Shown here piece after piece: positions 35,233-43,177 of a DNA stretch of 64,000 nt. How positions within the stretch are numbered: position 1 is the stretch's first letter; every line of letters begins with the position of its first letter. Both the position numbers and the translations under genes were made by a program. The notes below the pieces were generated by a model. The model ran no database searches and was not told the origin of the DNA. It saw only the letters and a list, made by a program, of their open reading frames with translations. The DNA is from UBA5614 sp963667535 (GTDB lineage: Bacteria; Cloacimonadota; Cloacimonadia; Cloacimonadales; Cloacimonadaceae), in contig CAXXDU010000002.1 of assembly GCA_963667535.2 (NCBI GenBank), forward strand, positions 1,054,001 through 1,118,000, given 5' to 3'.

Positions 35233-35715
35233 CTACGATATTATCAACTCAAATTCAATTTCATCCCTCAGGGGAATGCCATCTATTCCCAGTAGTGGTA
35301 TTTGTGGTTTCAATTGGCGGGAGATTGCCATTGCATTGGGGTAGATAGCGGAAAAGACAAAACCTCGCTTCTGGTAGAAGTGCATGGCGTAAATATTATC
35401 ATTTGTAGTTATCAGCCAGATCCTGGTGCAGTTCTTGTTTTTTGCAGCAGAATTGACTTCCTGCATAAGTTTGCTACCGATGCCAATACCTTCTGACATG
35501 CTTTGCAGGACAATCACTTCGCACTCGAGATCTTCATATCTGTATAGCACAAAACCTACAATCTCGCTTTCATGCTCTGCGATAAAGCCTTCCAGTTCGA
35601 GGACGGGATAAAGTGTACCTCTGGTGACAATCTCAATTGAGTGCCACGTTTGCAGCATCAATGCGCAGATTGCTTCATTGTCTGAAGGTTGTTTTGATCG
35701 AATCGTATAGTTCAT
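35233..35715 (-). CDS. GNAT-family N-acetyltransferase
   Basis: This is a 160-residue GNAT acetyltransferase. The acetyl-CoA loop is the weak QSMSEGIGIGSKLMQE (canonical Q/RxxGxG/A), followed by CTRIWLITTNDNIYAMHFYQKRGF, the typical motif B strand and helix. I start at the ATG at 35715. A longer frame would run through the terminator of the upstream gene. The acceptor substrate is unknown. It is 110 bp from the convergent lipoprotein gene, with no hairpin of note between them. Confidence 0.82.
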   Translation of the reverse strand: MNYTIRSKQPSDNEAICALMLQTWHSIEIVTRGTLYPVLELEGFIAEHESEIVGFVLYRYEDLECEVIVLQSMSEGIGIGSKLMQEVNSAAKNKNCTRIWLITTNDNIYAMHFYQKRGFVFSAIYPNAMAISRQLKPQIPLLGIDGIPLRDEIEFELIIS

Positions 35716-35780
35716 ATATACCTTTATTGTAAATATGATATCCTTAGTTTTCCGTATTACAGTATCTACATTGCTGCATA

Positions 35781-35807
35781 AAAACGGGCAGGTACAAAGA
35801 CCTGCCC
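35781..35807 (-). terminator. Rho-independent terminator of the SH3-domain protein gene
   Basis: On the minus strand, GGGCAGGT and ACCTGCCC (35800-35807 and 35786-35793) form an 8-bp stem followed by GTTTTTA. It lies 28 bp after the stop at 35835. The stem and loop resemble the hairpin at 41597-41617. Confidence 0.8.
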
Positions 35808-35834
35808 TAAACACAGATTAAGTTACATTAGTAA

Positions 35835-37622
35835 TTATTTGCCAATGGCTGCGCCAAAGATCCAGCCTTCAGTATTATCAGAGGTTTTGATTTTATACCA
35901 ATTTGCTGAATAAGATTTCTTTTTCAGTGTGGCTGTATCAGTATTAGATGATTTTTCGTTTAGGTACTCAACTTTATCAGATGAGTTTACTTTTCCAATG
36001 GGTCTTCCATCAAAGCTGGGATTTTCTCTGATTTGAATATTATCAAAGAGAACGTTATATGTATTGGATTTGTTTACAGCAACGGCTTCTTTCTTCGGGG
36101 CAGTTTCCTTTTTAGGAGTTACTTCTTTTTTGGGAGCCACTTCTTTCTTAGGAGTAATTTCTTTCTTTGGAGCAGCTTCTTTCTTGGGAGTTACTTCTTT
36201 AACGGGTTCTGTCTCTTCCGTAAGTGCTGCTTCATCTTTAGGCTCTGTTTCAGTAGAAGCAGTGCCATTTTCTGTGTTTTGCAAGAATGAAGGTAGTGTC
36301 TCGTTAAAGTTTCTCTCGATAATGGTTAAAGGGATTCCGTTTTTGTATTCGATAGCTTTAATCCAATTGTTACTTTTCCCATAATCATAAACATTGGTCC
36401 ACTTTTCACTGCTGCCATCTGAATACTTTGTTGACCGTTCTACAACGTTTCCCTGAACTCCATATGCGTAAGTTGTAGTATATAATAAAGCATTGTTGGC
36501 ATCAAATTCTTTCTCTTCAATTAATCTGGCAGGCGATTTGTATAATTTGGCTATCTTTTCATCATCATTCTTAAAAGAGCGTTTCTTGAGGAAACTACCT
36601 GTCCCGTCATAAATGCTCTCTTCAATTTTGTTACCAAACGCATCATAGACGAAAGCCCACCTTTCTGTAAGAGAACCGGTTGAATCATAAATTCTCTTTT
36701 CAATCAGATTTCGTTTATCATTATATTTGAAGATATGTTTAATTGTAAGTTTACCGTCCTGGTCGTAGAAGTTTGTAGCAGTAAGGTTTCCCTTGCTGTC
36801 ATGTTCATAAGTCTCCATTGCACGGGTTTTAACTCTTCCGTCAAAATAGTAATCATCAAGGATAAGTTCTTTCATTTCAATTTTATTGCCTTTGTTATTG
36901 TATTTATAGACAGTTTTGTAATTGAAATATCCTTCGGGTGTGTAATCTGTTATTTCCGTGATGTTGCCTTTATCATTGAAAGTAGTTTTTTGAGATGATA
37001 AAAACGCATTAGGAATCACTTCTCCAAACCGATCAATAGCAGTGTAAGTAGTTTCTCTGAACAATCTGACGTTACCGCTCAATTCTAATTGGTTCAAATC
37101 GTTTTTCGTCTTTCCATTTGTGGTGTCATCCATTTTTTTCTTACTATTAACTAATATACCAAAGGCAATGATCAGAATAATGACAACAAGACTTACAAAC
37201 CACCATTTCGTATAGAATCTATGATGTACTACAATCAGTGGTTTATCAATACGATTAGCGTCATGCTCATGTCTGGTGTCTTCATCGTCGTCTGTTTTTG
37301 GAACTCTGGCCCGGAATAATGCCATAACTCCGCCCACAACGCCTAAAACCATAAAAATGGCAATTATCTTGCCACCAAAGAGGAATCCGCCGATTGAGCT
37401 TATTATCAACAAAACCGGGGTCACTCTAGATTTTGTGTATAAGGAAACAACTGAGAAAATCACAACCAAAAGAGAAATACCGATACCGATATATCCGGTG
37501 TTTGCCGCAAAGTAATCACTCATGAATGCATTAATAAATCCACCAAAAAATAGAGTTATCAACCCAGCAAGAATTGAAACAATACCACCAACTAAAGCAA
37601 TAATACTGCCGGCTGTCTTCAT
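35835..37622 (-). CDS. Membrane protein with YD-type repeats, PKKE linker and SH3 domain
   Basis: This is a 595-residue mosaic. Three or four N-terminal helices (residues 1-105, DUF4064-like) are followed by a further membrane helix at about 140-160. Residues 205-440 hold six or seven RHS/YD-like repeats of the form YNDKGNLIEKRIYDSTGSL. Then comes a low-complexity linker of about seven PKKE units (about residues 475-520) and a C-terminal bacterial SH3 domain (NIQIRENPSFDGRPIGKV to WIFGAAIGK). SH3b domains often bind peptidoglycan or metal; here it probably faces the periplasm. Function is unknown. It is monocistronic with its own terminator. Confidence 0.7.
   Translation of the reverse strand: MKTAGSIIALVGGIVSILAGLITLFFGGFINAFMSDYFAANTGYIGIGISLLVVIFSVVSLYTKSRVTPVLLIISSIGGFLFGGKIIAIFMVLGVVGGVMALFRARVPKTDDDEDTRHEHDANRIDKPLIVVHHRFYTKWWFVSLVVIILIIAFGILVNSKKKMDDTTNGKTKNDLNQLELSGNVRLFRETTYTAIDRFGEVIPNAFLSSQKTTFNDKGNITEITDYTPEGYFNYKTVYKYNNKGNKIEMKELILDDYYFDGRVKTRAMETYEHDSKGNLTATNFYDQDGKLTIKHIFKYNDKRNLIEKRIYDSTGSLTERWAFVYDAFGNKIEESIYDGTGSFLKKRSFKNDDEKIAKLYKSPARLIEEKEFDANNALLYTTTYAYGVQGNVVERSTKYSDGSSEKWTNVYDYGKSNNWIKAIEYKNGIPLTIIERNFNETLPSFLQNTENGTASTETEPKDEAALTEETEPVKEVTPKKEAAPKKEITPKKEVAPKKEVTPKKETAPKKEAVAVNKSNTYNVLFDNIQIRENPSFDGRPIGKVNSSDKVEYLNEKSSNTDTATLKKKSYSANWYKIKTSDNTEGWIFGAAIGK
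36084..36201 (-). repeat. 18-bp tandem repeats coding for a PKKE linker
   Basis: About six imperfect copies of an 18-bp unit code for E-V/A-T/A-P-K-K. This is a flexible basic linker between the repeat region and the SH3 domain of the 595-residue protein, and likely to vary in copy number between strains. Confidence 0.8.
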
Positions 37623-38114
37623 ACACTAAACTCCTAAATATTTATTTACATTTTATTCTTATTTCTAACAAAATATATATAGCTCGTTAACTGAGATATA
37701 TGTTTACTGCTAGTTAATATCGTCTTTCTAAAGAACAATACTGTGAAACATTTATGCATCTTCCGGCACCATGCCGGATTTCAGAAATTACAATTATCCA
37801 TGTAACTATAATCATAATAAATTGTCAAGCTTGAAAACTTCATCATGCAATATCCGCACCTGTAATATACTTCACTCTTCAATTAGTTATACACGTTTAA
37901 ATCCTATTTTTCCGTAGATAAATCTCAGTAACATGCATCTTTGGAGTTCAAGTTTAATCCGAAAAATCTATAGAGAAACTTGCTACAATATTACTGCAGA
38001 GCATCTGACAATGCTGACAGTTAATCCTCCATGATTCATAAAATAAAGCCAGGGTGGGAATGCCCTGGCTTGTCGGAATTGAAAATGTTATGCTCAGATT
38101 AACGATGCTTTTCT
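37623..38114. other. Intergenic region upstream of the SH3-domain protein
   Basis: This 492-bp stretch has no gene. The left part is AT-rich and presumably holds the promoter of the SH3-domain gene; the right part holds the terminator of the cyclase gene. Nothing else is supported. Confidence 0.4.
38036..38071 (-). terminator. Rho-independent terminator of the cyclase-family gene
   Basis: On the minus strand a 9-bp stem (AAGCCAGGG with CCCTGGCTT; arms 38063-38071 and 38046-38054) has an 8-base loop and is followed by TTATTTTAT. It lies 43 bp after the cyclase stop. Confidence 0.8.
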
Positions 38115-38927
38115 TTACGGTTCCATTGCCACGATGCGGCACATGGAAGATTCCAGTTCTATGCCTTTAAGCGGGAAAAGTCCAATCCAGCAGCGTTTGT
38201 TGCTGAGTTTGTCGATTTCGCCACCCAGGTTTTCGGCATGGACAAGTTTCTTGGGGAAAAGCTTAAGATGCATGACCTGATAATATTCCTCTGAAGGGAA
38301 ATATTCATCCCAGGTTTTACCATAATTGGCTATCAGCTTTTTCTCTGCTTCGATGAAAGACTTGGGATGCCAGTTGCGGATAATAGTATTCATCGGATGG
38401 TCTGCACTGCCGCAATCGACTCCAATCCACTTAATCTTCATTTCCAGACACCATTTGTGAAAACTGGCATCAGGGCCGGGATGCTTAACGAAGTAGCGTA
38501 GTTCGTCACTTTCAGGCTGATCCCAGGCATATTTATGATAGCCTGTGTTGATAATCAGGATGTCGCCTTTGCGGATATCTGCTTTCTTCATAAAAAGCTC
38601 AGGTGAATAAAGGTCATAATCACCGACTGAATCAGAGATATCAACTACGACACCTTGTCCCACCCATTCATGCATAGGCACTTCACCAATTGTCCTGCCA
38701 CTTGCATGAAAGTGAATCTCGCCATCGATATGGGTACCGACATGGTTACTGGTAGTGATAATCTGACCATTGGCACCTTGTCCCATGTGCGCTCCGGCTA
38801 TTCTCTTGAAATACTGGATTCCCAAAGGCATGTAACTGGGCCAGGGTGGTGTGTGAATACTCAGTCTCTGAGTAAGGTCATACATCTTGACATTGTCCAT
38901 AAAGGTTAAGAATTCTTGTATATTCAT
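38115..38927 (-). CDS. Cyclase-family metal-dependent hydrolase (PF04199)
   Basis: This 270-residue member of the cyclase/kynurenine formamidase/isatin hydrolase family has the metal motif SNHVGTHIDGEIHF (HxGTHxD) and the later conserved segments GDILIINTGYHKYAW and KIKWIGVDCGSADHP. The family hydrolyses ring or formyl amides. The ATG at 38927 follows GGAGGAAACC; an ATG four codons upstream overlaps that ribosome site. Genes of this family often sit beside fdrA-DUF1116-DUF2877, as here, but it lies 2 kb from allG, with a secreted-protein gene and a repeat-flanked pseudogene between. Confidence 0.83.
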   Translation of the reverse strand: MNIQEFLTFMDNVKMYDLTQRLSIHTPPWPSYMPLGIQYFKRIAGAHMGQGANGQIITTSNHVGTHIDGEIHFHASGRTIGEVPMHEWVGQGVVVDISDSVGDYDLYSPELFMKKADIRKGDILIINTGYHKYAWDQPESDELRYFVKHPGPDASFHKWCLEMKIKWIGVDCGSADHPMNTIIRNWHPKSFIEAEKKLIANYGKTWDEYFPSEEYYQVMHLKLFPKKLVHAENLGGEIDKLSNKRCWIGLFPLKGIELESSMCRIVAMEP

Positions 38928-38953
38928 GGTTTCCTCCATTAATTTTTAGTACA

Positions 38954-39000
38954 ACAGACACTCTTGTCTGTGAATGTCATTCCTGCGAAGGCAGGAATCT
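38954..39000. repeat. Two adjacent palindromes, copy R1 of a 25-28 bp repeat
   Basis: A hairpin ACAGACA/TGTCTGT (38954-38971) is followed after 4 bp by GTCATTCCTGCGAAGG and its continuation to 39000. That second palindrome is the first copy of the repeat found again at 39721 and, inverted, at 40036. Confidence 0.75.
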
Positions 39001-39008
39001 TAAGTCAT

Positions 39009-39683
39009 CTAAAACTTATTCCATTTCTCTGGTGTAATCACACTAATCGGACTGAAGTAAATCTCTCTGGTTTTATCTCTTGAATAATTAAGTACTCCAT
39101 ACTTAATGAAACACTTATTTTCTTCTGATGAACTTGTATTTATCGGAAAGAATCCATATAAAATGTAGAGCTTATTTCTTCTAACTTTAACTCTCTGTGA
39201 AACATCACCTTCGAAGTAATATTTATCATCATTACTAATGAATTGGAAATCCTTATTGTGATAATTATATGTTATTATTGTAAGATATTGATTGCATTCA
39301 TCTCCATGATGATACACAAAATCAAGATTGCCATCTCTATTTATATCCAGGCAATATAAATCAAACCAACCTTCACAAGTTAAATCCTGGTTATACAAAA
39401 GAGTAAATGATCCATGTTGCTTCAAACAAAAAAAAACCAAATTGTAATACCATAAGAATACATAAATCGTGTCACTTTTGTCATGAACGATTACTAATGA
39501 ATCAATTGCTACGGTAGTAACAGAATCCGGTATTGCAGTATCTCCCCATTTAGTCATATCATTTAGAGATCTGTTGCTATTCACTTGATATTTATCCTGC
39601 CCCATCACAAAAGTATAATCATAGCCATAGACAATTCCCAAGCAAGTCAAGAATAGAAGAAATATAACTAATCGTATATTCAC
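39009..39683 (-). CDS. Hypothetical exported protein
   Basis: This 224-residue protein has a clear signal peptide (MNIRLVIFLLFLTCLGIVYG). The mature part is rich in Tyr, Asp and Asn, with short beta strands and a calcium-like segment LDINRDGNLDF, as in VCBS/FG-GAP-type beta-propeller blades. I do not recognise a family. It sits between two copies (R1, R2) of the palindromic repeat and may be an accessory gene. No operon partner is visible. Confidence 0.6.
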   Translation of the reverse strand: MNIRLVIFLLFLTCLGIVYGYDYTFVMGQDKYQVNSNRSLNDMTKWGDTAIPDSVTTVAIDSLVIVHDKSDTIYVFLWYYNLVFFCLKQHGSFTLLYNQDLTCEGWFDLYCLDINRDGNLDFVYHHGDECNQYLTIITYNYHNKDFQFISNDDKYYFEGDVSQRVKVRRNKLYILYGFFPINTSSSEENKCFIKYGVLNYSRDKTREIYFSPISVITPEKWNKF

Positions 39684-39720
39684 ATATTCCTCATATTATA
39701 CCAACATTGTTTTCTCATAG

Positions 39721-39746
39721 TCATTCCTGCGCAGGCAGGAATCTTA
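39721..39746. repeat. Palindromic repeat copy R2
   Basis: TCATTCCTGCGCAGGCAGGA continues to 39746, with the same orientation and sequence as R1. Its last three bases contain the stop codon of the GIY-YIG reading frame. Confidence 0.8.
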
Positions 39747-40034
39747 GAGAAAAAATCCATCTTTCTCAGATAAATCTTCCCACTCAGGATTCATCTCATT
39801 TATAGCCCTGAGCTTCCAATCCCTTTTCCATTTCTTTATCTGCTTTTCTCTGGTAATCGCATTGTAAGCAGTTTCAAAGACTTCCAAATATACTAGTTTA
39901 TGCACAAAATATTTTTCTGTGAATCCTTCTACAGCATGTTCTTTATGTGCTTTCATACGTAATGGCAGGTTACCTATCATACCAACATAAAAAACACCGT
40001 TCTTTTTACTGGCAAGAATATATACATAATATAT
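39744..40034 (-). pseudogene. GIY-YIG nuclease gene with lost start codon
   Basis: The reading frame codes for a short UPF0213-like GIY-YIG nuclease. From the codon at 40034 it reads IYYVYILASKKNGVFYVGM, then NLPLRMKAHKEHAVEGFT and KIKKWKRDWK-like segments. Relatives start MYYVYIL; here the first codon is ATA, with an in-frame stop just before it, so the ATG seems mutated. The first internal ATG (39980) would drop the YVYIL/YVG active-site strands, giving an inactive 78-residue protein. Palindromic repeats R2 and R3 abut both ends. Rare ATA initiation cannot be ruled out. Confidence 0.7.
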
Positions 40035-40035
40035 T

Positions 40036-40076
40036 TAAGATTCCTGCCTACGCAGGAATGACACACTAAAGTGTGT
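40036..40076. repeat. Palindromic repeat copy R3 (inverted) plus hairpin
   Basis: TAAGATTCCTGCCTACGCAG continues to 40063 and is the inverted form of R1 and R2. It overlaps a second small palindrome, ACACACT/AGTGTGT (40061-40076). R3 ends one base from the GIY-YIG frame and touches the stop of allG. Confidence 0.78.
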
Positions 40077-41476
40077 TACAAACTCTTTGCCAAGCCTTCT
40101 ATAGCTTTGACAAAAGGTTCCATAGGTGCAGATACGACTCCGGCGCCGACCTGTCCGACTCCGGGATTCTTATGTGCAACTCCTGTATCAATAAAAGGAG
40201 TCAGGTTTCTTTCTATGATTTTGATAACGTCTATGCCCAGTGGAGTGCCTCTGAAATCAAGCCCCGGTATCTGGTAGTTCTGGCTTTCACCGGCTGTGAT
40301 TTCATACATCCATTTGGTATATTTGATAGAATCCGCGGTATTACCACCCACGAACTGGACAATGGCAGGCGCTGCAGCAATAGCAAAACCACCCAGACCA
40401 CCTGTTTCAGTGATAGCACTATCTCCGATATCAGGATTGGCATCTTCTTTGCTATAACCGGGAAAATATAGCGCATCCGGTACTAAAGCAGGACCTGTGA
40501 ACCACTGGTTGCCTGTTCCTGCCAGTTGAACTCCAAAGTCTGTACCATTACGTGCCATAACAACTGCAATGCTGCTATCCGGAATATTGCGTGCAGCATC
40601 AAGAACTGCTTTGCAGGCAGGCATGGAAAGATTTAAGAAGGAATGGTCATTTCCATTAATAAATTCCAGTACTTTGGCTCCGTCTTCTGCATTAGTACAC
40701 GTTCTGAAAATCGCAGGAGCAAGCTGCCGGAAGAAAAGTGATGTGCCGGCACGATTGCGGTTATGTACTTCATCACCCATGTGCAGAGCCTGAGCGATTA
40801 AACTCTTGAGGTCTATCATGCCAAGACTGCGGATAGCTTTATCCAGCACGGGATACATCACTGTTTCCATCCACTTCAAGCGGGTAATTACTTCCGGTGA
40901 AAAAGCACCATAGCGCAGAACCTTGCCCAGCCCTTCATTCTGAGTACAATAGGCAAAATTGCCATAAGCTTCGTTTTTGATAATATAAACCGGCATGGAA
41001 GGAGAAATTATTCCTGCCATAGGACCGACAGCGTTATGTTCATGACAAGGAGCATATTTGATAGTGTCGGACTTTGCCAGTTCTTCCGCTTCTTCGGGTG
41101 TTTTGGCTCTGCCTTCATATATCAGGGCACCGACAATTGCGCCTTTCATAGGACCGCACATCCTGTCCCAGGTAATGGGAGGTCCGGCATGCAGATAGAG
41201 GTCTTCATGCATACCCGGAATAACCTTGCGGGCTATATCCAATCCAACCAGAACAGGCTTGCCATTCTGGATGATGTCTATCACCTTTTGATTGGCAGCT
41301 TTGATTTTATCGTGATTAAAGGTTATCTTTTCTATAATGGTGGCGTCAACTGCAGCAGGCGGATTCCAGTCCACCTGAACCACTGGTATATCCTGCTTTT
41401 GCAGGTCATCTTTAAAAGACTGCAAGCCGAGGTTGATAACTTTTATGGGCTGTTGTTCTAAATCTTTTAATGGCAT
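40076..41476 (-). CDS. allG: DUF1116 protein, oxamate carbamoyltransferase component AllG
   Basis: This 466-residue protein matches DUF1116 (YlbE of E. coli, renamed AllG), one of three subunits of oxamate carbamoyltransferase. That enzyme converts carbamoyl-oxamate and phosphate to oxamate and carbamoyl phosphate in anaerobic allantoin breakdown. Visible family segments are HNAVGPMAGIISPSMPV, GKVLRYGAFSPEV, NGNDHFFL-like and MARNGTDFGVQL. The ATG follows GGAGACAA. It is separated from allF by 141 bp filled with five hairpins. The substrate may differ from oxamate in this organism. Confidence 0.85.
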   Translation of the reverse strand: MPLKDLEQQPIKVINLGLQSFKDDLQKQDIPVVQVDWNPPAAVDATIIEKITFNHDKIKAANQKVIDIIQNGKPVLVGLDIARKVIPGMHEDLYLHAGPPITWDRMCGPMKGAIVGALIYEGRAKTPEEAEELAKSDTIKYAPCHEHNAVGPMAGIISPSMPVYIIKNEAYGNFAYCTQNEGLGKVLRYGAFSPEVITRLKWMETVMYPVLDKAIRSLGMIDLKSLIAQALHMGDEVHNRNRAGTSLFFRQLAPAIFRTCTNAEDGAKVLEFINGNDHSFLNLSMPACKAVLDAARNIPDSSIAVVMARNGTDFGVQLAGTGNQWFTGPALVPDALYFPGYSKEDANPDIGDSAITETGGLGGFAIAAAPAIVQFVGGNTADSIKYTKWMYEITAGESQNYQIPGLDFRGTPLGIDVIKIIERNLTPFIDTGVAHKNPGVGQVGAGVVSAPMEPFVKAIEGLAKSL

Positions 41477-41502
41477 TTTGTCTCCATATTATGCGTTTGG
41501 GG

Positions 41503-41617
41503 TGGCAATCACCGAATTGCCACAGTGCTCGAAGAGCACTACTTTTGTATGCATCTGCGATGCATTTGCCGAATCGATGTTCGGCAACCCAATCACGGAC
41601 AGGTACAAGACCTGTCC
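41503..41617. repeat. Five different hairpins in tandem between allF and allG
   Basis: Successive perfect palindromes: 41503-41522 (TGGCAAT/ATTGCCA), 41524-41540 (AGTGCTC/GAGCACT), 41549-41565 (ATGCATC/GATGCAT), 41566-41587 (TTGCCGAA/TTCGGCAA) and 41597-41617 (GGACAGGT/ACCTGTCC). Loops are 3 to 6 bases and the stems are unrelated to each other. They fill the space between the allF stop and the allG ribosome site. Confidence 0.85.
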
Positions 41618-43168
41618 CTACTTATTTCTGATCGACTGAATGATGCGAACTGCCAGAGCGCAGGCTTCCGCATTGGTTGTTGTGACAATAGCTCCGGCAT
41701 CCTGTAAGGTTTTAATAACTTCCTGCCTGTTTTGCGGGTCACTATCTGTGCCGACAACAGAGCAGATTGTGACTATACAGGTATTCTGTTTTAAGTCCTG
41801 AAGAGTCTTTTGCAGTTCCAGATGAGGAGAAAAGTGTGCTCCGTAACCCAATACCACATCGAGCAGAACTACTGCTACATTCTCATCAGCGCTTTCCTCT
41901 TCCAGCTTCTTGAGCCTTAAAGAAAAGTCTATCATAGGATGCGGTCTACCTACTGTAAATTCATCTGCTCCCAAATCGATAATCGTGTCTTCTTTGCTTT
42001 GCCAGACATCGGGCAGCAGGTATTCCTTTTCCAGAGGCGCATTACTGTAAGCATAGCCACCCAATCTTTGATGATAAATACTCTGCGCTTCATAACACAG
42101 TGTTCCACCGCTGAATAAGCCTCTTAAGTACTTTCTGGTTTCTCTGGTTGGAAGCGTAACCAACGTGCGATTGGGAAAGAGTGAATCTGTATTTATTTCA
42201 GTGTTGTCTTCTTTTTGGTCATGCAGCAGACGGCAGGCTTTGCGGGCAGTGTCAGCCAAAGTATCTGTAGGATATACATTATCCAAAGCAGGTTTATTAA
42301 AAGGACGCAGGAAATTCACAACAACCGGTTTATGGGTGGTTTTAATCAGATTCCAGAGTTTTGTAATAACTTCTGCATCAGGAACCTTGCTTATCAGCAC
42401 AATAACTTTAGTATTGGGGTCATTTATCAGATAATCAAGACAGAACAACAGCATCAGTCCGCCGATTTCTTTCTTGCCATCTCTGCCACCTGTTCCAAAG
42501 GCTTGGGATATGCCTTCACCTGTATTATGGATAACGCAACTGACTTCCTGTAATCCGGTGCCTGATGCTGAAACGATACCGATTTTACCTTTGCGTATTG
42601 CATTGGAAAACGCCAGAGGAACACCGTTGATGATGGCAGTTCCACAATCAGGACCCATCATCAGCAAGTCATGTGCAATTGCATATTCTTTTAAACTTTT
42701 CTCTGCTGGGATGGAGACGTTATCCGAAAAGAGCATAACGTTCAGACCCATGTCCAGAGCTTTCTTTGCCTCTGCGCCGGCGAATTTCCCGGCTACAGAT
42801 ATAAGAGCAAGATTGGCTTCAGGCATTTGCTTGAAAGCTCCGTCGATGCTGCGAGGCAGAAAGTCTGCACTTTCCTGTGTTGCAGCGCCAGGTAAGCCTT
42901 TATCTAACCAGAGCTTTACCAATTCCAAATATTCAGTGCAGAGAGTCTCTGTCTCAGCATTGATAGCAATGCAGATATCTGTTTCCAGAGCTGTGGCAAA
43001 CATTGGCAGTAGCATATTTGTAGCTTTGAGAATGGCTTTGTTTTCCTTGGTTGCCATGATAGCAACAGCATCGGTCACTCCCGCTTGTTGCCTGATTTGT
43101 TTGGAAATCAGCATCAGTTTTACGGAGTCAAGATATTTGCCGTGGACAAGTGTTCCTGTTATAGGCAT
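41618..43168 (-). CDS. allF: FdrA/AllF, oxamate carbamoyltransferase component
   Basis: This 516-residue FdrA-family protein, related to NDP-forming acyl-CoA synthetases, is the AllF subunit of oxamate carbamoyltransferase. Typical segments are LISKQIRQQAGVTDAVAIMATKENK, MMGPDCGTAIINGVPLAFSN, GIVSASGTGLQEV (nucleotide-like loop) and IHNTGEGISQAFGTGGRD; near the C-terminus, VVLLDVVLGYGAH. It starts 10 bp after allH with AAGGAAAAA before its ATG. No carbamate kinase, which would make ATP from the product, was found in the window. Confidence 0.87.
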   Translation of the reverse strand: MPITGTLVHGKYLDSVKLMLISKQIRQQAGVTDAVAIMATKENKAILKATNMLLPMFATALETDICIAINAETETLCTEYLELVKLWLDKGLPGAATQESADFLPRSIDGAFKQMPEANLALISVAGKFAGAEAKKALDMGLNVMLFSDNVSIPAEKSLKEYAIAHDLLMMGPDCGTAIINGVPLAFSNAIRKGKIGIVSASGTGLQEVSCVIHNTGEGISQAFGTGGRDGKKEIGGLMLLFCLDYLINDPNTKVIVLISKVPDAEVITKLWNLIKTTHKPVVVNFLRPFNKPALDNVYPTDTLADTARKACRLLHDQKEDNTEINTDSLFPNRTLVTLPTRETRKYLRGLFSGGTLCYEAQSIYHQRLGGYAYSNAPLEKEYLLPDVWQSKEDTIIDLGADEFTVGRPHPMIDFSLRLKKLEEESADENVAVVLLDVVLGYGAHFSPHLELQKTLQDLKQNTCIVTICSVVGTDSDPQNRQEVIKTLQDAGAIVTTTNAEACALAVRIIQSIRNK

Positions 43169-43177
43169 AATTTTTCC

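Noticed and set aside
36064..36384. 106-codon plus-strand ORF rich in Phe-Leu-Gly repeats
   Set aside because: It is the antisense reading of the PKKE linker repeats.
38976..40063. CRISPR or insertion-sequence ends for the R1-R3 repeats
   Set aside because: There are only three copies with irregular spacing, and no transposase; they fit a dispersed palindromic repeat.
41503..41617. CRISPR-like array
   Set aside because: The units are different palindromes, not a constant repeat with spacers.
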